A DNA stretch of 64,000 nt from Bacteroidales bacterium (GCA_017438975.1 JAFRUH010000029.1:1-64000); one strand, 5' to 3'; positions 52,528 to 63,376 are shown, numbered from the stretch's first letter. Translations and numbers: made by a program. The notes: generated by a model from the sequence alone, not told the origin.

Positions 52528-53847
52528 ATGAGTACGTTCCTTACCAAAGCCTTCGGCTTCGACAGAGAGAAGCATACCGTGCGCACGGAGATCGTCGCCG
52601 GTATCACCACCTTCCTCACGATGGCGTACATCCTCGCCGTCAACCCGGGTATTTTCAGCGCCCTTGACATGCCCGGCGGCGCCGTGTTCACGGCAACCGC
52701 CCTCGCGGCCATCGTCGGTACCCTTGTCATGGCCCTTTTCGCCAAGAAGCCGTTCGCCCTTGCCCCGGGCATGGGCCTGAACGCTTTCTTCGTATTCACC
52801 GTCTGCCTCGGCTATGGCCATTCCTGGCAATTCGCCCTGACGGCCGTCTTCCTCGAGGGTATCCTTTTCATCATCCTGACCCTTACGAAAGTCCGTTCCT
52901 GGATCCTGAATGCCATTCCGCTCAGCCTCAAGCACGCGATCGGCGCCGGTATCGGCCTTTTCATCGCCTTCATCGGTCTGCAGAACGCCGGAATCATCGT
53001 CAACAATGACGCGACCCTCGTCGGCCTCGGCAAGATTACGCAGGGCACCGCTCTCCTGGCCGTGATCGGCCTCGTCATCACCGGCGCCCTCGTCATCCTC
53101 AAGGTCAAAGGCAGCATCCTGATCGGCATCCTTGCCACGGCGGTGATCGGTCTCTTCATCAAGGACCCGGCCACGGGTGCCGCCATCACCAAGTTCAGCG
53201 GCGTGGTTTCCGCTCCGGACAGCATCGCTCCGATTTTCTGCAAGTTCGAATGGGGGAGCATCCTGAGCTGGGACATGCTTGCGATCGTCTTTACCTTCCT
53301 GTTCATCGATATGTTCGATACGATGGGGACCATCATCGGCGTTTCCCAGAAGGCCGGCATGGTCGATGAGAAAGGCAATGTCGACGGAATCGACAAGATG
53401 TTCATGGCCGACTCCATCGCTACCGTGTGCGGTGCCTGCTTCGGTACCTCCACGACGACGACCTATGTCGAAAGCGCTTCCGGTGTCGGTGCCGGCGGCC
53501 GTACGGGCCTGACGGCCTTCACGACGGCCTGCTGCTTCGCCCTCGCCTTGCTCTTCTCCCCGATTTTCCTGGCCATCCCCAGCGCAGCCACGGCTCCCGC
53601 CCTGGTTATCGTCGGCGTCATGATGATGACCCCGGTCGTGAAGATCGACTGGGAGGACTTCACCGAGAGCATCCCTGCGTTCATCACGGTCCTGCTGATG
53701 CCGGTCGCCTACTCGATTTCCGACGGTATCCTCATCGGTGTCATCTCCTATGTCCTGCTGAACGCCTGCGCCGGCAAGTTCAAGAAGATCTCGCCCACAA
53801 TGTGGATCCTCGCAGCTCTCTTCATCTGCAAGTACATCTTTATTTAG
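52528..53847 (+). CDS. Guanine/hypoxanthine permease (AzgA-type NCS2)
   Basis: This 439-residue membrane protein has RTEIVAGITTFLTMAYILAV near its start and the AzgA-type motif KPFALAPGMGLNAFFVFTVC. It also has LFIDMFDTMGTIIGVSQKAG and FGTSTTTTYVESASGVGAGG, typical of purine (guanine/hypoxanthine) importers. It closes the nucleobase operon; no T-run terminator follows, but the REP palindrome at 53885 lies just downstream. Confidence 0.9.
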   Translation: MSTFLTKAFGFDREKHTVRTEIVAGITTFLTMAYILAVNPGIFSALDMPGGAVFTATALAAIVGTLVMALFAKKPFALAPGMGLNAFFVFTVCLGYGHSWQFALTAVFLEGILFIILTLTKVRSWILNAIPLSLKHAIGAGIGLFIAFIGLQNAGIIVNNDATLVGLGKITQGTALLAVIGLVITGALVILKVKGSILIGILATAVIGLFIKDPATGAAITKFSGVVSAPDSIAPIFCKFEWGSILSWDMLAIVFTFLFIDMFDTMGTIIGVSQKAGMVDEKGNVDGIDKMFMADSIATVCGACFGTSTTTTYVESASGVGAGGRTGLTAFTTACCFALALLFSPIFLAIPSAATAPALVIVGVMMMTPVVKIDWEDFTESIPAFITVLLMPVAYSISDGILIGVISYVLLNACAGKFKKISPTMWILAALFICKYIFI

Positions 53848-53884
53848 GTGGAGTTGAAATAGCTGATCGTCAGCGCTTTATATG

Positions 53885-53918
53885 ATGTGCGTCTGGTGGG
53901 TTTTCACCAGACGCACAT
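53885..53918 (-). repeat. REP-type palindrome, copy 3 (solitary)
   Basis: ATGTGCGTCTGGTG (53885-53898) pairs perfectly with CACCAGACGCACAT (53905-53918) around GGTTTT. In reverse orientation it aligns with the copies beside the transposase (TCTGGT, an A-rich loop, CACCAGA). It lies between two convergent genes. Confidence 0.75.
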
Positions 53919-53949
53919 ATTGTATACCCCTGTCGCCGGGGGAGAGGAG

Positions 53950-54399
53950 CTAGTCGCGCTCCATCTCGCGGCGGATGTCGCGTTCCCGGATCGTCTGGCG
54001 CTTGTCGTACTCGCGCTTGCCCTTGGCGAGGGCGATCAGAAGCTTTGCGTAGCCGTTCTCGGCGATGAAAAGGCGGACGGCGACGATCGTGAGGCCTTTC
54101 TTCTTGTCTTCCGCCTGGAGGTGGCGGAGTTCTTTCCGTTTGAGGAGCAGCCTGCGGTCCCGCGTGGGTTCATGCTGTCCCCAGGAGCCCCAGAAATACT
54201 GTGCGACGTTCATTCCCTTGACAAAGAGTTCGTTCCCGACGAAATAGCAGTAGGCGTCGCTCAGGGAAGCCTTCCCGGCGCGGATGGACTTGATCTCCGT
54301 TCCGGCCAGCTGGATCCCGGCGACATAGGTCTCGAGGAATTCGTAATCGAACGAGGCCCTGCGGTTGTTGATCTGTATTTTACTCTTTGCTTTCGGCAT
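53950..54399 (-). CDS. smpB: SsrA-binding protein SmpB
   Basis: This 149-residue protein carries tmRNA to stalled ribosomes. It has QINNRRASFDYEFLETYVAG, GTEIKSIRAGKASLSDAYC and HEPTRDRRLLLKRKEL, and the basic C-terminal tail KGKREYDKRQTIRERDIRRE that enters the mRNA channel. I use the ATG at 54399 (MPKAKSK). tmRNA itself is not in this window. Confidence 0.95.
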   Translation of the reverse strand: MPKAKSKIQINNRRASFDYEFLETYVAGIQLAGTEIKSIRAGKASLSDAYCYFVGNELFVKGMNVAQYFWGSWGQHEPTRDRRLLLKRKELRHLQAEDKKKGLTIVAVRLFIAENGYAKLLIALAKGKREYDKRQTIRERDIRREMERD

Positions 54400-54417
54400 A
54401 ATTTCACTAAAGGACTG

Positions 54418-54444
54418 CAAATATAATTATTTTTCTTATCTTTG
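54418..54444. promoter_or_regulatory. Divergent promoters of smpB and metK
   Basis: TATATTTG (54425-54418, minus strand) drives smpB. TATCTTTG (54437-54444, plus strand) drives metK. They are separated by 11 bases. Confidence 0.55.
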
Positions 54445-54458
54445 CGGTCCAATTACAT

Positions 54459-54490
54459 ATGTGGAAGGATTTGGTTGCTTGCAACCACAT
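54459..54490 (+). promoter_or_regulatory. metK leader hairpin with competing stems
   Basis: ATGTGG (54459-54464) can pair with CCACAT (54485-54490). TGGTTGC (54472-54478) can pair with GCAACCA (54481-54487). The two share CCA, so they exclude each other in part. The leader is too short for known SAM riboswitches as I know them, so this is only a candidate. Confidence 0.3.
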
Positions 54491-54506
54491 TAAAAAATGC
54501 TAAAAA

Positions 54507-55820
<1,314 letters not shown>

Positions 55821-55829
55821 CAGGTTAGG

Positions 55830-55857
55830 AAAGCACGGATCGGAAGCCGTGCTTTTT
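55830..55857 (+). terminator. Intrinsic terminator after metK
   Basis: AAGCACGG (55830-55837) pairs with CCGTGCTT (55846-55853), followed by a T-run. The stem sequence is nearly the same as the terminator at 63260-63291. Confidence 0.88.
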
Positions 55858-55897
55858 TAATATGGTAACTTTATTTTTCCAAGTCAAAAAATAGTTG

Positions 55898-55905
55898 TAT
55901 CTTCG
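55898..55905 (+). promoter_or_regulatory. Weak -7 element before the TonB receptor
   Basis: TATCTTCG deviates by one base from TAnnTTTG and lies 49 bases before the ATG at 55955. No clear -33 box is seen. Confidence 0.3.
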
Positions 55906-55954
55906 CACCACTTTTTATTGGTAAAAATATTCAGTATCAATATTATTTAACACC

Positions 55955-58900
55955 ATGAGAAACGCTTTCAAAAGCTTTTTGCTCGCATGCATCGCAATGT
56001 TTGCGGGCGTGTTCGCATTTGCGCAGGTGACGACCTCCTCCCTCGCGGGTAAGGTGGCCGACCAAAACGGTGAAGCCGTCCCCGGCGCAGCGATCGTCGC
56101 CGTCCATGTCCCTTCGGGAACGTCCTACGGCGCTGTCACCAACACCGAAGGCCGTTATACCATCCAGGGTATGCGTACCGGCGGTCCTTACAAAGTCGAG
56201 GTTTCCTGCCTCGGTTACAGGTCTGTCGAGTATACCGACGTGGTTCTCCAGCTCGGTGAAATCTATGGCCTGAACGCCAAGCTCGACGAGTCTTCCGAGT
56301 TCCTCAGCGAAGCCCTTGTCATCGCGAGCCCGACCTCGAAATTCGCGGCCCAGGAAAAGACCGGTGCCAGCACCAACATCTCCAATGAGGACATCCTCTC
56401 CCTGCCCTCGACCTCCCGTTCCATCACGGACGTCGCCAAGCTTTCTCCCTACGGCGGCAACGGCATGAGCTTCGCCGGCGGCGATGGCCGTAGTACGAAC
56501 TTTACGATCGATGGTGCGAATTTCAACAACAACTTCGGTCTTTCTGATGCGCTTCCGGGCGGCGGCATGCCGGTTTCCCTGGATGCAATCGAAGAGGTCC
56601 AGGTCGTGGTTTCCCCGTTCGATGTCCGCCAGTCCAACTTCATCGGCGGCGGGGTCAACGCGATCACCAAGTCCGGTACCAACACCCTCAAGGGTACGGT
56701 TTATGCTTATCACCAGAACGCCAAGCTCCGCGGCAAGACCATCAACGGACAGGAAGCCACCGGCGACTACAGCGATAAGACTGTCTACGGTGCAACCCTG
56801 GGCGGCCCGATCATCAAGAACAAGCTCTTTTTCTTCCTGAGCGGAGAATACAGTGGTAATGTCCGAGAGATCAGTTATGCTGACTGGCGTCCTTCCACTG
56901 ATGGAGTATCCAACCCGGAAAAGAAAATATCCCGGACCACCCAGGCCGACATGGACAAGGTCTCCAAGTACCTGAAAGAGACCTACGGCTATGACACCGG
57001 CGGGTATACCGATTACTACCGCCCGTTCGCCAACATGAAGCTCCTCGGCCGTATTGACTGGAACATCAACCAGAACCACCACCTGGCCCTCCGTTACAAC
57101 TATACCCTGAATCAGTCTTGGACCGGAACCAACGGCAATTCGATGGACTACTACTCCATGACCGATGACGGAACAGCACAGATGAACGGTACTCGCCTGA
57201 GTCTGAACCGAATCTCCGAGTATTCGATGGCTTTCGTCAACTCCTGCTATTCGACCGAGAACAAGGTCTGGTCCGCGTCCTTCGACCTCAACAGCCGTTT
57301 CGGGACGAACCTTTCGAACCAGTTCCTGGCCACCTATTCCAACATCCAGGATGTCCGCGGATCTGATTCCGACAAGTTCCCCTTCATCGATATCATGAAC
57401 GGTTATACTGTCCAGAACGACGGCTCCATCAAGCAGGTCCTCGAGCCTTATATGTCCGCCGGTTACGAACTCTTTACCTGGTACAACGGTGTCCACAACC
57501 GTGTTCTCAACATCAAGGACGACCTGACCTGGTATGCCGGTTCTCACAAACTGATGGCCGGTGCGAGCTATGAGTACCAGTTCGCAGACAACTCCTACAT
57601 CCGTGAAGGTACGGGTTACTACCGTTTCCGCAGCCTGGATGACTTCCTCAACGGAGAAGCTCCGGAACTTGTTTCTCTCGGTTATGGCTTTGGTGGTAAC
57701 GAGACTCCCTCTGCCCGTATCCAGTTCTCCCAGATCGGCCTCTATGCCCAGGATGAGTGGAACGTAACCGACCGCTTCAAACTGACCGCAGGTGTTCGTT
57801 TCGATACCATCCTCTACGACAACGGTGACCTCATGACCAATAAGGCCATCTATGATGTCGACTTCAACGGGACCCATATCGATACCGGTCTTTGGCCGAA
57901 GACCAACGTGCAGATCTCCCCGCGTCTCGGTTTCTCCTGGGACATCTTCGGAGACAAGAGCTTGAAGCTCCGCGGCGGTACCGGTCTCTTCGCCGGCCGT
58001 CTCCCGCTGGTATTCTTAACCAACATGCCCTCCAACGCCTCGATGTACCAGCTTCACCGTCAGGCTATTGTTACTCATTATAAGAACGGAGTTGTGGATG
58101 ATCGCAATGCGGGTCTCGATGCTTTTGCGGCGAAGAACAACGGCGGCAAGCTCCTGACCAACACCCAGGATATCCTCAACAAACTCAACCAACTTTACCC
58201 TAACCGTTTCCCGAAGGACATCAAGCCGGAAGACGGAGTTCTCCCTTCCCAGCTGAATGCGGTCGATTATCACTTCAAAATGCCGCAGATCTGGAAGTCC
58301 TCCCTTGCGCTGGATATCCAGCTCCCGACCGCCTTCCCTTGGGCGATGTCTGTTGAAGGTATTTTCAACAAGACGATCAACGGTAACTTGATCAAAGATT
58401 ACAACATCAAGGACAATGCCTCCTGGTCCCAGTACACCGGACCGGACAACCGCCATATCTATCCGAGTGCCGCTGTAGCAAACTACACGACTACTTCCGC
58501 CCTGGTTCTTACCAACACCAACAAGGGTTATGGATATACCGTTAACTTCAACACCAATCTTGAGCCGGTCAAGAACCTCAAACTCATGTTCTCTTATACG
58601 CACACCGAGCAGAAGGAAGTCACCGGTATGCCGGGTAGTGATGCAGGCTCCGTGTTCAACGGCCTTCCGACCGTTGAGGGCCCGAACTTCGCGGTTCTCC
58701 AGAATTCCCGCTATGTCGAGCCCGACCGTCTGATCGCTTCCGTATCCTATAAGCTCCCGACCCGCACACACTTCAGCATCTTCTACGAAGGATATATCCC
58801 GACGGGTTACAGCTATATCTACAAGGGCGACGTTAACGGAGACAGTGTCCAGCAGGACCTGATTTACATTCCGAAGGATGCCAATGAGATTCTCTTTGTC

Positions 58901-59311
58901 TCCGATACCGACAAGAAGAATTTCTGGTCCTACGTTGAGCAGGATGCTTATCTTTCCGCCCACAAGGGCAGCTATGCAGAGGCCTACAGCGTCCGTCCTC
59001 CGATGGTCCATCGCTTCGACCTCCGCGTCACCCAGGATTTCCGCATCCGTATCGGAAACACCACCAACACCTTCCAGCTCAACGCCGACCTCATGAACTT
59101 CACCAACCTGATGAAGGACACCTGGGGTATCAGCAAGATCTTCGACACGAGCGCAAACAGCGGCCAGATCCTTTCCCTCGAAGGTGTCAACGCGAGCGGC
59201 CAGCCAGTTTACAAGTCCAATGTCGGCGAAGGCGCCAAGACCTGGCGTTACGGCGACTCCAGGGGCCAGTGCTGGTACCTGCAGCTCGGTATCAAGTATA
59301 TGTTCAACTAA
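55955..59311 (+). CDS. Oar-like TonB-dependent outer-membrane receptor
   Basis: This 1118-residue protein has a signal peptide ending FAFAQ. It then has a carboxypeptidase-regulatory-like domain (about 28-110: GKVADQNGEAVPGAAIVAVH) and a plug (about 120-240: DILSLPSTSRSITDVAKLSP, then STNFTIDGANFNNNFGLSDA). A very long barrel follows, ending YLQLGIKYMFN. Domain order and the STNFTIDGANFNN stretch match the Oar-type receptors rather than SusC. Substrate unknown. The BACON lipoprotein gene follows after 15 bases, suggesting a receptor-lipoprotein pair in which a BACON protein takes the place of SusD. Confidence 0.85.
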   Translation: MRNAFKSFLLACIAMFAGVFAFAQVTTSSLAGKVADQNGEAVPGAAIVAVHVPSGTSYGAVTNTEGRYTIQGMRTGGPYKVEVSCLGYRSVEYTDVVLQLGEIYGLNAKLDESSEFLSEALVIASPTSKFAAQEKTGASTNISNEDILSLPSTSRSITDVAKLSPYGGNGMSFAGGDGRSTNFTIDGANFNNNFGLSDALPGGGMPVSLDAIEEVQVVVSPFDVRQSNFIGGGVNAITKSGTNTLKGTVYAYHQNAKLRGKTINGQEATGDYSDKTVYGATLGGPIIKNKLFFFLSGEYSGNVREISYADWRPSTDGVSNPEKKISRTTQADMDKVSKYLKETYGYDTGGYTDYYRPFANMKLLGRIDWNINQNHHLALRYNYTLNQSWTGTNGNSMDYYSMTDDGTAQMNGTRLSLNRISEYSMAFVNSCYSTENKVWSASFDLNSRFGTNLSNQFLATYSNIQDVRGSDSDKFPFIDIMNGYTVQNDGSIKQVLEPYMSAGYELFTWYNGVHNRVLNIKDDLTWYAGSHKLMAGASYEYQFADNSYIREGTGYYRFRSLDDFLNGEAPELVSLGYGFGGNETPSARIQFSQIGLYAQDEWNVTDRFKLTAGVRFDTILYDNGDLMTNKAIYDVDFNGTHIDTGLWPKTNVQISPRLGFSWDIFGDKSLKLRGGTGLFAGRLPLVFLTNMPSNASMYQLHRQAIVTHYKNGVVDDRNAGLDAFAAKNNGGKLLTNTQDILNKLNQLYPNRFPKDIKPEDGVLPSQLNAVDYHFKMPQIWKSSLALDIQLPTAFPWAMSVEGIFNKTINGNLIKDYNIKDNASWSQYTGPDNRHIYPSAAVANYTTTSALVLTNTNKGYGYTVNFNTNLEPVKNLKLMFSYTHTEQKEVTGMPGSDAGSVFNGLPTVEGPNFAVLQNSRYVEPDRLIASVSYKLPTRTHFSIFYEGYIPTGYSYIYKGDVNGDSVQQDLIYIPKDANEILFVSDTDKKNFWSYVEQDAYLSAHKGSYAEAYSVRPPMVHRFDLRVTQDFRIRIGNTTNTFQLNADLMNFTNLMKDTWGISKIFDTSANSGQILSLEGVNASGQPVYKSNVGEGAKTWRYGDSRGQCWYLQLGIKYMFN

Positions 59312-59326
59312 TCTGACGACAAGAAT

Positions 59327-62300
59327 ATGAAATTCAAGTATGCATTCCTTACCCTCCTCGCAGGCGCCACCCTCGCTTTTACGGGCTGCGTAGAGGAGGC
59401 TCCGGTCAACGATCCGGCTCTTGCCGTCAACGTTGAGCCCTCTATCCTGATGTTTGACGGGAAGACCCCCGGCTCTGCAACTGTCGAAGTGAACGCGACA
59501 GCCTCCTGGTCTGTCTCCGGCGTTCCTTCCTGGATGACGGTCACTCCTCCGAGCGGAAGCGCGGGAAAGACCAGCGTCACCGTCGCCGTTGAAGTCGGCG
59601 GCGAAAAAGCCCGTGGAGCGGAAGTCGTCTTCAAGGCGGGAAACGATTCCAAAATCCTGACTGTCAACCAGGAAGGCGGTACCACTTGGGGAACCCTCGA
59701 GAATCCGTATACCTGCGCCAAGGCGATCGAGTTCTGCGCGACCCTCGCCGACAGGGCCAAGGGTCCGAAGGAAGTCTATGTCAAGGGTATCATCACCCGG
59801 ATCGTCGAGAAGTACGGCACCCAGTATGGAAACGCCACGTTCTTCATGTCCGATGACGGCAGCGCCGATTCTCCTGAATTCGAGGTCTACCGTGCCTACT
59901 ACTTCGACAACCAGAAGTACGATGATGTCACCAAGCAGAACATCAGCGTCGGCGATGAGGTCATGGTCTACGGTATGATCATGAACTACGGCGGACAGGC
60001 CGAGACTTCCCAGAACGAGGCTTACCTCTACTCCCTCAAGGCCGGTACCAGCCCGGTTCTCTCCGGAGACGTGACCAGCGCCGAACTCCTTGCGGACGAG
60101 ACCGAGGCGACCTTCTCGGTTACCGCCAAGAACCTCAAGGGCAAATGGACCGTCACCCCGAAGGAGACCTATGCCTGGGTGACCGAATATACGAAGGAAG
60201 GCACAGAGAGCGGCAACATCGTCGTGAAGGTGGCCCCCAATACCGCCGAAGAGGCCCGTACGGCCGAATTCAGCGTCGCTGCTGACGGCGTTACTCCCGT
60301 AACCCTCACCCTTATCCAGAAGGGCGCCAAGGTCGTCACGACGGTCGCCGGTATTACCGAGCAGATTACCTCTACCGACCGGAACGCTCCGAGCGCCTAT
60401 GCGGCGAACCTCACCGGTGCCGTCGTTTCCTACGTGAACGGAAACAACGTCTATATCGAGGACGCTTCCGGCGCAATCCTGCTTTATCTTGCGGACCATG
60501 GCCTCGCCGCCGGCAAGAAGATCAGCGGTGCTCTCAAGGGTACCGGCTACATTTACAACGGTCTTCCCGAGATTACGTCTCTGGGCGCTGACGTCAAAGT
60601 CGAGGACGGCGGAACCATTCCCGAGACGACCATGACGGTCGCCGACCTCCTCAAGAACTACAATGCGAACCTCAGCCGCCGTATCAGACTCGCCGATGTC
60701 ACGGTCAAGGATGCCATCGCCGACGGCGACCGCAACGGTGTCGTCACCCAGGGCGAAGCGGAGATCAATGTCTATGCAGGCCTGAACAATCAGGGCCTCG
60801 TGATGGCCGAAGGCGCCAAGGGCGACCTCATCTGCTACCCGACCCTCTACAAGGAGACCAAGCAGGTCAGCTTCTGGGACAACAACGACTTCGCCTCCTC
60901 CACGCCGTCGATCACGGCCGACAAGGACAGGGTTGAAATCGAGCCCGATGCGACCGAAGCCAAGTTCGCCCTCACCGCGAAAAACCTCAAGAAGGGATGG
61001 ACCGTCACCCCGAAGGAGACCTATGAGTGGGTAACCGAGTATACCAAGGAAGGTCTGACCTCCGGTGACGTCGTCATCACGGTAACGCCGAACCCGGGCG
61101 AAGCCCGTACGGCTGAATTCACGGTAGCCACCGAGGGTGCGGCCGCTCTGACCCTGACCCTGGTCCAGAAGGGCGCCGGCATGGCACCCAACATCGCCGG
61201 CATCGCCGCCCAGATCACCTCTACCAGCAGCTCGAACCCGAGCTCCTACAAGGCCAACCTGACGGAACCCGCCGTCGTTTCCTATGTGAACGGAAACAAC
61301 GTCTATATCGAAGACGCTTCCGGTGCGATCCTGCTCTATATGAAGGGCCATGGCCTCGTTCCGGGCGTGAAACTCAGCGGTGTGATGGAAGGTACCGGTT
61401 ACCTTTATAACGGACTTCCGGAAATCACCGCTATCGGCGGGGAAGTGAAGACGGAAGAAGGCGGCGAGATTCCGCTGACGACCCTGACGGTCGCCGACCT
61501 CGTCGCGAACTACCAGGCGAACCTCAGCCGTCGTATCAAGCTTGTCGGAGTGACGGTCAAGGATGCCATCGCCGATGGCGACCGCAACGGTGTCGTCACC
61601 CAGAACAATGCGGATATCAATGTCTATGCAGGCCTGAACAACAAGGGACTTGCCATGGCTGAAGGCGCCAAGGGCGACCTCATCTGCTACCCGACCCTCT
61701 TCAAGGAGACCAAGCAGGTCAGCTTCTGGGACAACGCAGACTGGACGGTTTCCGGCGCTCCCCAGCCTGACGGAACGATCAAGACGGCGGATGAGCTCAT
61801 CGCTTGGTTCGCCGCTCCGACCGCCGAGGCCAAACTCGGCGCCGATATCAATCTCGCCGGCAAGGAATTGGCTCCTGTAGCCGAATTCGCCGGAACCCTC
61901 GACGGACAGGGCCACAGCATCAAGGGTCTGTCCCTCAAAGCCCCGCTCTTCCAGGTCCTGACCGGAACCGTCAAGGACCTTACGCTTGAAGGCACTGTTT
62001 CCGCTACGGTCGAAGGTGACGACAGTGGTGTCGGCCACGCGCTGGCAACTCTTGCCAACATTTCCAAGGGTACCGTGACGGGATGTACCAATAAGACTTC
62101 CGTGTCCCTTTCCGGCACTGGAATCGTCGGCAGCCCTGTCGTGGCAGGTCTCGTCGCTTTCCAGCAGGGAGGAACGTTCAAGGGGAATAAAAACCTTGGT
62201 TCCGTGACCCTGACGACGGGCGGTACGGCCAACGCCGCCATCGAAGGTTTCAACCGCAAGCCGTTCTCCGTAGCGGCCGGTGTCGTCGGCGTTCTGGTCG

Positions 62301-63238
62301 GAGCGACGGCTGAAGACTGCGTGAATGAAGGCGCTGTCAAGGTCGGTTGTACTGCAGTCAAGAATGTCGGTGCCCGCCATTATGTGGGTGGTGTCGTCGG
62401 TACGCCGGAAGACGCCCGCGTCATCAACTGTACGAACCGCGGAGCCATTTCCGCTGACTTCACGGACCCGGACAAGAATGCCGCGAAGCAAGTTTGGGTC
62501 GGTGGTGTCATCGGAGGCCGCAATGGTGATGTCAAGACGGTTGACGGTGCATACGTCGAAGGATGCAAGAACTACGGAGAATGCACTCTTGTCGCTGAAA
62601 ACTCTGTCAATAACTACCTTGGTGGTATTGCGGGACAGGCAACGGTCGAGGCGACCGGTTCGAGTTATACCGCAGATCAGAGTACGATCCAGAAACTTGT
62701 CAACTGCCACAATTATGGCAAGCTTGTCAAGAAGGGTGCCGGTGGATGCCGTCTGGGTGGAATCCATGGTGGCGCTGCTACCTTGGAGAACTGTGTAAAC
62801 GAAGGAGCCATCACCGTTGAGGGAATCTCTACGGCAGGCGCCGTCGGTGGTCTTGTCGGTTATCCGACCCAGATTTACCATCCGGTTACCGGTTCGAAGA
62901 ACCTTGGTAACATTACGGTCACCTGCGACGTCGAGTTCGCCGTCGGCGGTCTCTTCGGTCAGGGCGGCAATACGAACCAGACCTACGCCGGAAATGCTGT
63001 GAACTGCACGATTACGGCTCCGGCTTCTGTTAATGCGGGTATTATTGTCGGAACGGCCAAGACCTTGAAGGGAAAGACGATTACCTATGGTACCGCTGAA
63101 GCCCCGATCAAGGTAAAGGGATCGGTCAAGGGCACGACCCTTTCCGCCGGCAACTTCACCCAGTTCCTGGTTGGAGATGGTGGTGTGACTGCCGAAGGCG
63201 GTGTCATCGACACGACCAACGTCCAGTACGGTGAATAG
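59327..63238 (+). CDS. BACON-domain surface lipoprotein with tandem 852-base duplication
   Basis: This 1303-residue lipoprotein has the lipobox LAFTGCVEE (Cys21). A BACON domain spans about 35-115 (SATVEVNATASWSVSGVPSW). An OB-like DUF6359 domain spans about 125-245 (PKEVYVKGIITRIVEKYGTQ). Two tandem copies of a BACON plus OB-like unit follow (60072-60900 and 60924-61752, offset exactly 852 bases). Residues about 810-1230 contain GLUG-like repeats (VGGVVGTPEDARVINCTNRG). The protein is likely exposed on the cell surface, binding glycans or mucin. It sits directly behind the TonB receptor. Confidence 0.82.
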   Translation: MKFKYAFLTLLAGATLAFTGCVEEAPVNDPALAVNVEPSILMFDGKTPGSATVEVNATASWSVSGVPSWMTVTPPSGSAGKTSVTVAVEVGGEKARGAEVVFKAGNDSKILTVNQEGGTTWGTLENPYTCAKAIEFCATLADRAKGPKEVYVKGIITRIVEKYGTQYGNATFFMSDDGSADSPEFEVYRAYYFDNQKYDDVTKQNISVGDEVMVYGMIMNYGGQAETSQNEAYLYSLKAGTSPVLSGDVTSAELLADETEATFSVTAKNLKGKWTVTPKETYAWVTEYTKEGTESGNIVVKVAPNTAEEARTAEFSVAADGVTPVTLTLIQKGAKVVTTVAGITEQITSTDRNAPSAYAANLTGAVVSYVNGNNVYIEDASGAILLYLADHGLAAGKKISGALKGTGYIYNGLPEITSLGADVKVEDGGTIPETTMTVADLLKNYNANLSRRIRLADVTVKDAIADGDRNGVVTQGEAEINVYAGLNNQGLVMAEGAKGDLICYPTLYKETKQVSFWDNNDFASSTPSITADKDRVEIEPDATEAKFALTAKNLKKGWTVTPKETYEWVTEYTKEGLTSGDVVITVTPNPGEARTAEFTVATEGAAALTLTLVQKGAGMAPNIAGIAAQITSTSSSNPSSYKANLTEPAVVSYVNGNNVYIEDASGAILLYMKGHGLVPGVKLSGVMEGTGYLYNGLPEITAIGGEVKTEEGGEIPLTTLTVADLVANYQANLSRRIKLVGVTVKDAIADGDRNGVVTQNNADINVYAGLNNKGLAMAEGAKGDLICYPTLFKETKQVSFWDNADWTVSGAPQPDGTIKTADELIAWFAAPTAEAKLGADINLAGKELAPVAEFAGTLDGQGHSIKGLSLKAPLFQVLTGTVKDLTLEGTVSATVEGDDSGVGHALATLANISKGTVTGCTNKTSVSLSGTGIVGSPVVAGLVAFQQGGTFKGNKNLGSVTLTTGGTANAAIEGFNRKPFSVAAGVVGVLVGATAEDCVNEGAVKVGCTAVKNVGARHYVGGVVGTPEDARVINCTNRGAISADFTDPDKNAAKQVWVGGVIGGRNGDVKTVDGAYVEGCKNYGECTLVAENSVNNYLGGIAGQATVEATGSSYTADQSTIQKLVNCHNYGKLVKKGAGGCRLGGIHGGAATLENCVNEGAITVEGISTAGAVGGLVGYPTQIYHPVTGSKNLGNITVTCDVEFAVGGLFGQGGNTNQTYAGNAVNCTITAPASVNAGIIVGTAKTLKGKTITYGTAEAPIKVKGSVKGTTLSAGNFTQFLVGDGGVTAEGGVIDTTNVQYGE
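60072..61752 (+). repeat. Tandem duplication inside the BACON lipoprotein gene
   Basis: Matching words fall at a constant offset of 852 bases, for example CGTCACCCCGAAGGAGACCT at 60151 and 61003, and GACCCTCT at 60841 and 61693. Each unit is 284 codons, so frame is kept. Confidence 0.85.
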
Positions 63239-63259
63239 TTATCTCCGAATTCCATTGAT

Positions 63260-63291
63260 AAAAAAGCACGGCCGCAAGCCGTGCTTTTTTT
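63260..63291 (+). terminator. Intrinsic terminator after the BACON lipoprotein
   Basis: AAGCACGGC (63264-63272) pairs with GCCGTGCTT (63278-63286), loop CGCAA, then a T-run. Confidence 0.92.
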
Positions 63292-63301
63292 GTCAAGTGG
63301 A

Positions 63302-63332
63302 TTGAATTTTCGGGAATATCTTATTATATTTG
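63302..63332 (+). promoter_or_regulatory. Promoter of the last lipoprotein gene
   Basis: TTG (63302-63304), a 20-base spacer and TATATTTG (63325-63332), 45 bases before the ATG at 63377. Confidence 0.6.
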
Positions 63333-63376
63333 TAATGTACCAAGAAGGCAATTCCACAACATTAAAACATAAGTCT

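Noticed and set aside
54445-54506. metK leader considered as a known SAM riboswitch
   Set aside because: The leader is only about 60 bases and lacks the conserved cores of the SAM classes I know.
58016-62881. 1621-codon open frame on the minus strand opposite the TonB receptor and BACON genes
   Set aside because: It is antisense to two well-supported genes and shows low-complexity composition with no known domains. Long antisense frames are expected from the strong GC-rich codon bias here.
55830-63291. Similar terminator stems after metK and the BACON gene considered as a repeat family
   Set aside because: Short GC-rich terminator stems of this kind recur by convergence; the loops and flanks differ.
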